64,000 nt of DNA from Robertmurraya sp047302285 (lineage in GTDB: Bacteria > Bacillota > Bacilli > Bacillales > Cytobacillaceae): the NCBI RefSeq assembly GCF_047302285.1, contig NZ_CP154845.1:2294001-2358000 (forward strand), in the 5' to 3' direction. Numbering within the stretch: position 1 is the first letter of the stretch; each line of letters starts with the position of its first letter. The position numbers were made by a program, and so were the translations under genes. Shown here piece after piece: positions 51,360 to 59,071 of this stretch. The notes beneath the pieces were generated by a model. The model did not search any database, was not told where the DNA came from, and saw nothing but the letters and a program-made list of their open reading frames with translations.

Positions 51360-52655
51360 TTGATATCAGTCTTCTTAGCATCAGCGATTTTTTTAGCAAC
51401 ACTTATTTTAGTCATCTGGCAACCGAAAGGATTATCGATTGGATGGTCTGCGTGCGGTGGAGCAATCCTTGCTTTGATTGTAGGAGTTGTTGATTTTCAG
51501 GACGTTCTAGATGTCACATCCATTGTTTGGAATGCAACCTTAGCTTTTATTGCTATCATTATTATTTCTTTAATTTTAGATGAAATTGGATTTTTTGAGT
51601 GGTCTGCTCTACATATGGCAAGAGCTGCAAAAGGAAATGGAGTGTTGATGTTCGTCTATGTCTCCATTCTTGGTGCATTAGTAGCGGCATTTTTTGCAAA
51701 TGATGGTGCAGCCTTAATCTTAACACCGATTGTATTAGCGATGGTTCGGAACCTAAATTTTAATGAGAAAATGGTCTTCCCCTTTATCATCGCCAGCGGA
51801 TTTATCGCTGATACAACATCACTGCCATTAGTTGTCAGTAACTTAGTTAATATCGTATCAGCTGATTTTTTCGGGATTGGTTTTGCAGAATTCGCTTCTA
51901 GAATGATCATTCCCAACTTCTTTTCATTGGGAGCAAGTATTTTAGTGTTATATCTATATTTCCGAAAAAGCATTCCAAAAAAATATGAGCTTTCTCAGTT
52001 AAAAAGTCCAACTGAAGCCATTCGAGATAAAAAAATGTTCAAGTTATCTTGGATTGTATTAGCAGTTCTGCTTATTGGCTATTTTGCAAGTGAGTTCACG
52101 GGAGTTCCTGTTTCAATTATTGCTGGAATTGTTGCTATCGCCTTCTTATTAATTGCGAGAAGAAGTCCGGCAGTACAAACGCGTTCTGTAGTAAAAGGTG
52201 CTCCATGGGCCATTGTCTTTTTCTCGATAGGGATGTATGTTGTCGTATATGGTCTGAGAAATGTTGGCTTAACAACCCTTTTATCTGATGTGATCCAAGC
52301 AGTAGCTGATCAAGGATTATTTGCTGCGACAATTGGAATGGGCTTCATTGCCGCTATTCTTTCGTCTGTCATGAACAACATGCCCACGGTCATGATTGAT
52401 GCCCTAGCAATTTCGGATACAAATACGACAGGAGTCATTCGAGAAGCGCTCATTTATGCCAATGTAATCGGGTCAGATTTAGGACCAAAGATTACCCCAA
52501 TTGGTTCATTAGCTACTCTTTTATGGTTACATGTTTTATCACAAAAAGGGGTTAAGATATCATGGGGAACTTATTTTAAAACGGGCATCATTTTAACCAT
52601 CCCAACTCTATTTATTACATTAGTTGGTTTATATATTTGGTTACTAATTATTTAA
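51360..52655 (+). CDS. arsB: Arsenite efflux pump ArsB
   Basis: A 431-residue integral membrane protein with about 12 helices of the ArsB/NhaD superfamily, not the Acr3 type. Marker stretches are FFANDGAALILTPIV, GSDLGPKITPIGSLATLLW and MNNMPTVM. It exports arsenite/antimonite, energised by the ArsA ATPase encoded downstream. Start TTG 51360 with AAAGGGGG upstream, 14 nt after arsR. Confidence 0.95.
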   Translation: MISVFLASAIFLATLILVIWQPKGLSIGWSACGGAILALIVGVVDFQDVLDVTSIVWNATLAFIAIIIISLILDEIGFFEWSALHMARAAKGNGVLMFVYVSILGALVAAFFANDGAALILTPIVLAMVRNLNFNEKMVFPFIIASGFIADTTSLPLVVSNLVNIVSADFFGIGFAEFASRMIIPNFFSLGASILVLYLYFRKSIPKKYELSQLKSPTEAIRDKKMFKLSWIVLAVLLIGYFASEFTGVPVSIIAGIVAIAFLLIARRSPAVQTRSVVKGAPWAIVFFSIGMYVVVYGLRNVGLTTLLSDVIQAVADQGLFAATIGMGFIAAILSSVMNNMPTVMIDALAISDTNTTGVIREALIYANVIGSDLGPKITPIGSLATLLWLHVLSQKGVKISWGTYFKTGIILTIPTLFITLVGLYIWLLII

Positions 52656-52679
52656 AAAATTTAAAGGAGCTAAAACATC

Positions 52680-53099
52680 ATGACGAAAAAAACAATCTAC
52701 TTCTTATGCACGGGAAATTCATGTAGAAGCCAAATGGCTGAAGGTTGGGGGAAGAAATACCTAGAAGACAAGTGGAATGTATTAAGCGCAGGGATTGAAG
52801 CGCACGGCTTAAATCCGAATGCAGTAAAGGCGATGAATGAAGTAGGCATTGATATTTCCAATCAAACTTCAGACATCATTGATCCTGAAATTTTAAATAA
52901 TGCTGATTTTGTTGTGACATTATGTGGAGATGCAGCAGATAAATGTCCGATGACACCACCACATGTAAAAAGGGATCATTGGGGATTTGATGACCCAGCA
53001 AAGGCAGAAGGTACAGAAGAGGAAAAATGGGCGTTTTTCCAACGTGTTCGAGACGAAATCGAGGATCGAATCAAGACATTTGCAGAAACAGGGAAATAA
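52680..53099 (+). CDS. arsC: Arsenate reductase, thioredoxin-coupled
   Basis: Low-molecular-weight phosphatase-like enzyme reducing arsenate to arsenite. The P-loop CTGNSCRSQMAEG holds Cys10 and Cys15; Cys82 and Cys89 in TLCGDAADKCP complete the known Cys relay. 139 residues as in S. aureus and B. subtilis ArsC. Placed 24 nt after arsB with RBS AAAGGAG. Confidence 0.96.
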   Translation: MTKKTIYFLCTGNSCRSQMAEGWGKKYLEDKWNVLSAGIEAHGLNPNAVKAMNEVGIDISNQTSDIIDPEILNNADFVVTLCGDAADKCPMTPPHVKRDHWGFDDPAKAEGTEEEKWAFFQRVRDEIEDRIKTFAETGK

Positions 53100-53157
53100 T
53101 CTTATCGCCAAGGGGACGAGTATCTCTTGGCTATAAGAATTTATAGGAGGCAATTAA

Positions 53158-53520
53158 ATGAATAACGTGCAAATCTTTGACCCCGCTCTTTGTTGTCCGA
53201 CTGGGGTATGTGGTCCGAGTGTTAATCCTGAATTAACAAGGGTAGCTACGGCAATCTTTCTATTAGAGAAAAAAGGGTTTGATATTCAAAGATTCAATCT
53301 TGCTAGCGAACCAGCAAAGTTTGTAGAGAATGAACAAATCAACAAAATTTTACACGGAAAAGGTCCGGATTCACTTCCCGTTACGATGTTAAATGGCGAA
53401 GTAGTCAAGATTGGAGAGTATCCATCAAACGAACAATTTGCAACTTGGTTTGGTGTACGAGTTGAAGAATTAAAAGAAAGAAAAGTCGATTCCAAATTGG
53501 AACTATTAAGAGAGAAGTGA
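53158..53520 (+). CDS. arsD: ArsD arsenic metallochaperone
   Basis: 120 residues with Cys12-Cys13 and Cys18 in FDPALCCPTGVCG, the As(III) site. The C-terminal Cys pairs found in some ArsD proteins are absent. ArsD passes arsenite to ArsA and weakly represses the operon. Stop overlaps the arsA upstream GTG. RBS AGGAGG. Confidence 0.95.
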   Translation: MNNVQIFDPALCCPTGVCGPSVNPELTRVATAIFLLEKKGFDIQRFNLASEPAKFVENEQINKILHGKGPDSLPVTMLNGEVVKIGEYPSNEQFATWFGVRVEELKERKVDSKLELLREK

Positions 53521-53525
53521 AAATA

Positions 53526-55289
53526 ATGTTTCAATCTTTTGAACCAAAAAATAGCGTCTTTACGCCGTTTCTGTTTTTTACAGGAAAAGGTGGTGTCGGA
53601 AAAACATCTACAGCATGTGCCACAGCTATATCACTCGCAGACTCGGGTAAGAAAGTTTTGATTGTCAGTACAGATCCAGCATCAAATCTACAGGATGTAT
53701 TGGAAATGGAGCTAAACAATACTCCGATAGAGGTACCGAATGTCGAAAATCTATTTGCTTGTAATCTAGATCCAGAGGTAGCGGCAAGAACTTATCGGGA
53801 TAAAGTAATCGGTCCTTATAAAGGGCTTCTTCCTGATTCAGTTGTCGCAACAATGGAGGAACAATTATCAGGAGCATGTACGGTTGAGATAGCAGCATTT
53901 GATGAATTTACTAGTTTATTAGCTGATTCCACTATAGTAGAACAGTATGATCATATCATTTTTGATACAGCACCAACTGGCCATACTCTTCGGTTATTAC
54001 AGCTTCCTACAGCATGGAGTGGATTTTTAGCTGAAAGTACTCATGGCGCTTCCTGTCTTGGGCCACTTTCAGGGTTAGCGGACAAAAAGGAAATGTACAG
54101 CAAAACGGTTGAGGCGTTGTCAGATCAAGATAAAACGACTTTAATACTTGTCTCAAGACCTGACGAATCATCACTGAATGAAGCAAATCGGGCCTCTATT
54201 GAATTAAAGAACATCGGTATTAAAAATCAGTATTTAATTATCAATGGCTTGATGAAGTCCTTTGTACAAGAAGACAAGGTGTCAGCTTCTTTATATGAAA
54301 AACAGCAAAGTATGATCAGACAACTACCTGAAGGCTTAAAACAGAATGTTATCTATTCCTTGCCATTTGTATCCTATTCATTAACCGGGGTGGAAAGTCT
54401 TCGTTATTTCTTAAAACAATACACGTTCCTTTCAACAGCATCTCAGCAACAAGTGAGAGAGCATTCTTTACCTAGCTTAAATGAAGTGATTAAGGATGTA
54501 TCAGAAAAACGTGTTATTTTTACAATGGGGAAAGGTGGAGTAGGAAAAACAACTATTGCTTCTGCGATTGCTGTAGGACTTGTTGAAAAAGGACATAAGG
54601 TACATGTAACGACAACGGACCCTGCTGCTCATCTTGGGCATATATTTGGTGAAAATTCTGGGAATGAACTTCTAACCATCAGTCGAATTGATCCTGAAAA
54701 AGAAGTAGAATCATATAAAAGGGAAGTACTATTAAAGGCAAGTGAAGGTCTAGATGAGGCTGGTTTAGCGTATCTGGAGGAAGATTTAAACTCACCTTGT
54801 ACAGAAGAAATCGCCGTATTTCGTGCCTTTGCAGAAATAGTAGAAAGTTCAGAAGATGAAATTGTTGTGATTGATACAGCGCCTACTGGTCACACACTAC
54901 TCCTTCTGGATGCTGCGCAATCCTACCATAAAGAGTTAGCCCGATCCACTGGTGAGGTACCTGAAAGTGTACAAAAGCTCTTGCCACGCCTTCGTAATCC
55001 GGATGAAACAAGCGTTCTAATTGTTACTTTAGCAGAAGCTACTCCGGTGATGGAGGCCAGCAGATTACAGGATGATTTAAAGCGTGCTCATATTAGCCCG
55101 GACTGGTGGATTATTAATCAAAGTTTAAATGCAACAGAGACGACAGATCCTATTTTAAAAGGGAGAGCTGCTGCAGAAGAATCTTGGATCACCAAAGTGG
55201 AACATGAACTTTCAAACCAGTGTGCGATTGTACCCTTTATAAATGAGACGAAGACGGGTATTGAATATGTGAAGTCTTTTATAGGTTAA
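53526..55289 (+). CDS. arsA: Arsenite-transporting ATPase ArsA, two-domain
   Basis: A 587-residue protein with two homologous ATPase halves. A1 has GKGGVGKTSTA near residue 20 and A2 has GKGGVGKTTIA near residue 338, each with a DTAPTGHTLRLL/DTAPTGHTLLLL switch. Cys residues in GACTVE, GASCLGP and SPCTEE correspond to the arsenite site. It drives ArsB. I choose ATG 53526 with AGAAGTG upstream; GTG 53517 overlaps the arsD stop and is an alternative. A terminator follows. Confidence 0.95.
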   Translation: MFQSFEPKNSVFTPFLFFTGKGGVGKTSTACATAISLADSGKKVLIVSTDPASNLQDVLEMELNNTPIEVPNVENLFACNLDPEVAARTYRDKVIGPYKGLLPDSVVATMEEQLSGACTVEIAAFDEFTSLLADSTIVEQYDHIIFDTAPTGHTLRLLQLPTAWSGFLAESTHGASCLGPLSGLADKKEMYSKTVEALSDQDKTTLILVSRPDESSLNEANRASIELKNIGIKNQYLIINGLMKSFVQEDKVSASLYEKQQSMIRQLPEGLKQNVIYSLPFVSYSLTGVESLRYFLKQYTFLSTASQQQVREHSLPSLNEVIKDVSEKRVIFTMGKGGVGKTTIASAIAVGLVEKGHKVHVTTTDPAAHLGHIFGENSGNELLTISRIDPEKEVESYKREVLLKASEGLDEAGLAYLEEDLNSPCTEEIAVFRAFAEIVESSEDEIVVIDTAPTGHTLLLLDAAQSYHKELARSTGEVPESVQKLLPRLRNPDETSVLIVTLAEATPVMEASRLQDDLKRAHISPDWWIINQSLNATETTDPILKGRAAAEESWITKVEHELSNQCAIVPFINETKTGIEYVKSFIG

Positions 55290-55293
55290 AGGG

Positions 55294-55326
55294 AAAATAG
55301 TCATCTTTTAGAGGTGGCTATTTTTT
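55294..55326 (+). terminator. Terminator of ars operon
   Basis: AAAATAG pairs with CTATTTT, extended by TCATC/GGTGG (two G-U), then T run. Confidence 0.75.
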
Positions 55327-55332
55327 ATCGAT

Positions 55333-55360
55333 AGAACAAATGTTCTGATTATGATATAAT
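55333..55360 (+). promoter_or_regulatory. LexA-like (SOS) box and promoter
   Basis: AGAACAAATGTTCT (55333-55346) matches the Bacillus LexA consensus CGAACRNRYGTTYC at 12 of 14 positions; only the outermost bases differ. A TGA-TATAAT extended -10 follows at 55352-55360. LexA bound here would cover the -35 region. SOS control is inferred. Confidence 0.6.
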
Positions 55361-55418
55361 AAAGATAGTTTAATACATCCACGAATCCACAACCTGATAA
55401 ATAGGGAGGATGAATGGA

Positions 55419-55868
55419 ATGCCAACAAATCCCGGTATTACAGATAATGAAATTATAAGTATGTACAAAAGCGGAATGCCGTTTAAAGAAATGGAACCTA
55501 TTATAGGTATCTCTGCAAGAGCGATTCGTAATGTTATGTATAAACATGGGATAGCGATGAATCGTGAGCAATCCTCTGGGCAACCAAGGAAACATAAAGT
55601 AAACGAGGATTTCTTTAAGGTATGGACACATGAAATGGCATGGGTCTTGGGTTTGTTTGTGACAGATGGTACGGTGAGTTCGACTACTCATAGTATCGTT
55701 TTTTCACAGAAAGACGAGCGAATTCTACGAATTATAGCAGGATATATGGAGGCGGATTATGTGTTAGCGCCTTATGGACCAACGAAACAGACACCTTCTT
55801 TGATCATTAACTCAAAGAAATTGAAGCAAGAAATCTGTGGGAAAATGGGAGGTAATTATGAATACTGA
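55419..55868 (+). CDS. LAGLIDADG-type endonuclease-like protein, shortened
   Basis: 149 residues. An N-terminal HTH (GITDNEIISMYKSGMPF, ISARAIRNVMYKHGI) precedes one LAGLIDADG-like helix (WVLGLFVTDGTV). The residues after it (HSIVFSQKDERILRIIAG, TPSLIINSKKLKQEI) follow the pattern of such endonucleases, but the protein stops before the second motif that full-length relatives have (about 200-230 residues). It may be a homodimeric form or a degenerate remnant. Start ATG 55419 with GGGAGG nine bases upstream. Its 3' end overlaps the next gene by 11 bp. A LexA-like box lies upstream. Confidence 0.65.
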   Translation: MPTNPGITDNEIISMYKSGMPFKEMEPIIGISARAIRNVMYKHGIAMNREQSSGQPRKHKVNEDFFKVWTHEMAWVLGLFVTDGTVSSTTHSIVFSQKDERILRIIAGYMEADYVLAPYGPTKQTPSLIINSKKLKQEICGKMGGNYEY

Positions 55869-56082
55869 TCAAGTTTTATTCATCTGTTTGGTAGTTTCCA
55901 TAATTATTAATATGTTTCAATTTTTTCAACTAAAGAGATACCAATTAAATAAAAACGCTTATAAAGCAAAATGGCAAGAAGTAATGGGAATAAGTAATCC
56001 AATAAATATTATTCTTTGGATTTTTTTAATATTTTTTATTTTATTTGGCATACTAGGGGGAGTGTCCATCTTTTTCAGCTAA
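55858..56082 (+). CDS. Small two-helix membrane protein
   Basis: A 74-residue protein with two hydrophobic helices (residues 6-24 and 51-72) and a basic middle (KRYQLNKNAYKAKWQE). ATG 55858 has GGGAGG within the end of the preceding frame, so translation is coupled. No family recognised. If the SOS box is real, this would be a DNA-damage-induced membrane peptide. Confidence 0.6.
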   Translation: MNTDQVLFICLVVSIIINMFQFFQLKRYQLNKNAYKAKWQEVMGISNPINIILWIFLIFFILFGILGGVSIFFS

Positions 56083-56246
56083 AGAAGTATTTATTTCAAA
56101 TGTATATTAATTTGTGATTATCATATTCATTTTTGTTTATGTCGTAGCATATAAGATTACTTCAAATGTTTAATTACAAAATTATAAGGTGATCAGGAGT
56201 TAATAAAGTTTGACTACGTTTTTAGCAGTCGTTAACGATAAGTATT

Positions 56247-56356
56247 TGTACATAGTTTCTTGTCTTTTTGTACAAACTTTTTTGTCTCAAATGGAGGGAA
56301 AAGGGGTTGTACATTCTTTTTTGTCTTTTTTGTACATAAAATTTTGTCTTTGTACA
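56247..56356 (+). repeat. TTGTACA repeat cluster in a 496-nt gene-free gap
   Basis: Five copies of the palindrome TGTACA lie at 56247, 56269, 56308, 56331 and 56351, each preceded by T. Three are part of TTGTC-T3-6-GTACA units. Spacings of 22, 39, 23 and 20 bp are close to multiples of two helical turns at three intervals. The gap 56083-56578 otherwise holds no gene that I can support. A TTG-started 66-codon frame at 56210 with AGGAG at ten bases crosses the repeats; it is weak evidence for a peptide. Confidence 0.6.
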
Positions 56357-56578
56357 TCATTCAGGGGAGCATTTAATATAGTTTCCTTGATAGTTTTATT
56401 TTTTAGTTAACATAATATTTATTATCGGAAGCTGAATACAAAGGGACTATCTACGTCTCATTTCCAAAGTATACTTAAAATAGTGAGACGAAATTAAAAT
56501 TCAGTTATTCTAATCAGTTTTTTAACGATTCTTTTTCTGTTATAGTATTTAATATGTTATATAGAAAGGAATTACAAG

Positions 56579-57376
56579 ATGAAATGCTTCTCGATTGATT
56601 TAGATGGAACCTTATTGAATTCTAAACGCGAAATCTCTACTGAAAATCTACATGTTTTAAAGGAATTAAAGGCTCAAGGTCATTCTGTCATCATTAATAC
56701 AGGTCGTGCCTATGATGATGTTATTCAATTTGACGAATTAAACTCTTTGCAAATACCCATTTTTACGATTAATGGCACCGTTATTTATTCAGAAAATAAA
56801 GATGTCTTATTTGAAGCTTCTATTCCTCTATCTTTATATAAAGAGTTATTTGCAGTATTAAAGAAATTTGGTTTGTGGATAATGGTTTATACAAATCAAG
56901 GTGGATTTCCTTGTAGAAACCCGTTCCTCCAAGGCAAAAGCGATAAAGAAATTGAACCTATTTTTGCTGATTATGATTATGAGCAAATGCTCACTAGAGA
57001 AAACCTTGTCATTTATAAAGTTATGGCTGTGTCTCGTCAGGATCAATTGGAGAAAATTGCTGCTGTTAAAGAAGCACTACAAGGCAAATTACCATTAACG
57101 ATCGCTTCTTCTCATCCGAATAATGTAGAGCTTACTTCCTTGGAAGCCAATAAAGGTGCTGCTTTGATGCGATATCAAAAATTAGTAAATGTCCATTTTG
57201 AAGAAATTTTTGCTTTTGGTGATGGCGGAAATGATGTTGAACAATTTAAAGTAGCCACCACTTCTGTTGCAATGGAGAATGCTCCTGCTGAAATTAGACA
57301 ACATGCGGACATAATTACAAAGACGAACGATGAAAATGGCTTTGCGTACGCGGTAAAGAATTTTATAAGCTTTTGA
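56579..57376 (+). CDS. Cof-type HAD-IIB phosphatase
   Basis: Haloacid-dehalogenase hydrolase with nucleophile Asp in SIDLDGTLLNS, the Thr/Ser motif INTGRAYDD, Lys in EANKGAALMRY and acidic GDGGNDVEQF. The cap between residues about 80 and 190 is the C2B type of Cof-like sugar-phosphate or flavin phosphatases (YkrA-like). Substrate unknown. RBS AAAGGAA upstream. Monocistronic. The 57377-57573 stretch after it contains a small GGCAGC/GCTGC hairpin and no gene. Confidence 0.9.
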   Translation: MKCFSIDLDGTLLNSKREISTENLHVLKELKAQGHSVIINTGRAYDDVIQFDELNSLQIPIFTINGTVIYSENKDVLFEASIPLSLYKELFAVLKKFGLWIMVYTNQGGFPCRNPFLQGKSDKEIEPIFADYDYEQMLTRENLVIYKVMAVSRQDQLEKIAAVKEALQGKLPLTIASSHPNNVELTSLEANKGAALMRYQKLVNVHFEEIFAFGDGGNDVEQFKVATTSVAMENAPAEIRQHADIITKTNDENGFAYAVKNFISF

Positions 57377-57573
57377 TATGATTAGTGGCAGCTCTCTCCG
57401 GCTGCTTTACTAAGCATACAAGTTTACATAATGTTGTTATAGTAAATAAAAGAGTATTTTATTTCATATTAACTGGTGAACGGATATATATACAGCCTCC
57501 TCCATCTAAAAAATGAATTAAGTTAGCGTTCAAGGCATTTTCTCTTCGCCTCTCCCCTCGAATTACCATGAGC

Positions 57574-57606
57574 AAAACAAAAAACACAGGTCATTTATCC
57601 TGTGTT
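57574..57606 (-). terminator. Terminator of stay-green-like gene
   Basis: Read on the - strand: AACACAGG, loop, CCTGTGTT, then a T run. It overlaps the stop codon of the gene. Confidence 0.85.
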
Positions 57607-58084
57607 AAGAGACAGATTCTTGTAATGCTACAGTTAGATATTGTCGTGGTGTTCCGAAGTATAGAAGTTGATGATAAAGTGGATAGACACATTCAAATTG
57701 TATATAAATGGGCGAATCTAAGAGCCAAGGATAATACTGATATAAGGCCCTGTCACCATATACGATGGATGTTAACGCAAACGCGATCTCTTGCTGGAAG
57801 ATCATGAATCGAATTTTTGAATTTTGCTCATCATATTCTCCGTTACTTACATGTACTTTACCGTTTAATACGTATTGTCCCATTCGTGGTACCCATTCTG
57901 CAACCACTTCATCATGTATATTTGGATTGATACAGCTTTCATCATAACAATATCCAACTGTTAAAAATGTTTCTCCTGTTTCTTCCGAATGAGTCATTGT
58001 ATATTTTCTTTCATCTACAGGCTTAAAAGGAGTAGCAGGCGGTAAAAATGTTACTTTTAATTTAGAAGGATTAAACTTACTCAT
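57605..58084 (-). CDS. Stay-green (SGR) family protein, Mg-dechelatase homologue
   Basis: 159 residues. The family pattern is clear: FNPSKLKVTFLPP, YTMTHSEETGETFLTVGY, DEVVAEW, a GD-x-LYQYYPWL segment and FGTPRQYL near the end. In plants SGR removes Mg from chlorophyll a, and bacterial homologues have been reported with the same activity in vitro; the natural substrate in Bacillus is unknown because it has no chlorophyll. The gene is alone and has its own terminator. Confidence 0.82.
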   Translation of the reverse strand: MSKFNPSKLKVTFLPPATPFKPVDERKYTMTHSEETGETFLTVGYCYDESCINPNIHDEVVAEWVPRMGQYVLNGKVHVSNGEYDEQNSKIRFMIFQQEIAFALTSIVYGDRALYQYYPWLLDSPIYIQFECVYPLYHQLLYFGTPRQYLTVALQESVS

Positions 58085-58191
58085 GGAAGGTGTCCCCCAA
58101 ATGTTGAAGTATTGTTTACTTTAATATATGTTAAAAATTAGCAAGGGTGACATGTGCCTACTATGAATGTCTAAATTATCCTTATTATTAA

Positions 58192-58962
58192 TTATTGCTT
58201 GCTTTTTTCATATGGAGCTTCAATCACTTTCGTGGAAACGAGTGCCCACCCCCCATTTTTATATTCCCAAGTTGACTCTACATTTCCAATTACATCTCCT
58301 TGATGAACACCGCTTATCGTCTGCCTCCCTTTTAATCCTAATTTGCTACCTTTAAGCTTAACTGGCTCTAATTTATCATACGAATGAACCATTAATTCCA
58401 TTGGTTCATTTAAAATACCATTATAATACAGCCCTGAATTTTCATAATCTTCAGCGCGGTTTTTTAGATTAAATTTATGGGATTTATGATTATTATCAAT
58501 GTTAATTTTTGCTTTGTACCCATCCAAGAATTGACTTTGAATAACCAGTGGATCAGGCACGGTTAAATCAGTAACTGTATCGTCCTTTAAAGCGTATAGA
58601 TAATGATTGGTTACCTCTCCACTTCCGCTATTGCTCACAGAAACAAGCATATCCTTTACCCCATCTTGATTGAGATCTTGAAATGTGAGATGCGGGCTAA
58701 CCCCTTCTTCTAATTCAATTTGGTGTTTTCCGCCTTGATTGTCGACTACCTCAATGGTCATTTTTTTAAAGAGAGAATTTTGATCATCCATTGGTTCACC
58801 TTTAACAATAATATTTTCTTCTTTACCGTCTCCAGTTAAATCTTCATGCTCTTCTACTATAACCTTCATCTTTTCACTCTCATCTATGGCATAAGCACCT
58901 GTTATGGCTGTAATAGACATGAAAAATAACGCGAAAATTACAACTAGAATCTCTTTTTTCAT
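58192..58962 (-). CDS. Secreted FG-GAP/VCBS-like calcium-binding protein
   Basis: 256 residues with a signal peptide (residues 1-25, cleavage after AYA). Two EF-hand-like loops are seen: DLTGDGKEE near residue 42 and DLNQDGVKD near residue 98. The rest is beta-rich and lacks other motifs; the C-terminal GDVIGNVESTWEYKNGGW segment resembles VCBS-repeat lipoproteins of Bacillus. Probably a secreted, calcium-stabilised protein. RBS GAGGAG upstream of ATG. Confidence 0.75.
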   Translation of the reverse strand: MKKEILVVIFALFFMSITAITGAYAIDESEKMKVIVEEHEDLTGDGKEENIIVKGEPMDDQNSLFKKMTIEVVDNQGGKHQIELEEGVSPHLTFQDLNQDGVKDMLVSVSNSGSGEVTNHYLYALKDDTVTDLTVPDPLVIQSQFLDGYKAKINIDNNHKSHKFNLKNRAEDYENSGLYYNGILNEPMELMVHSYDKLEPVKLKGSKLGLKGRQTISGVHQGDVIGNVESTWEYKNGGWALVSTKVIEAPYEKSKQ

Positions 58963-59030
58963 CTAAAGTCACTCCTCTAATGAATTCATGAATAGAATGT
59001 CCATTTTTGGAAAAAAGATGCAAAAAATCC

Positions 59031-59058
59031 TAAAAAAAATCCCTATCATTAGATAGGG
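59031..59058 (-). terminator. Terminator of alsT-like gene
   Basis: On the - strand CCCTATC, loop TAAT, GATAGGG, then a long T run. Confidence 0.9.
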
Positions 59059-59071
59059 ACCACACAAAATG

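Noticed and set aside
56210..56410. A 66-codon TTG-started hydrophobic frame over the TTGTACA repeats
   Set aside because: AGGAG is ten bases upstream, but the frame is made of T-rich repeats and resembles no known peptide; kept only as a remark.
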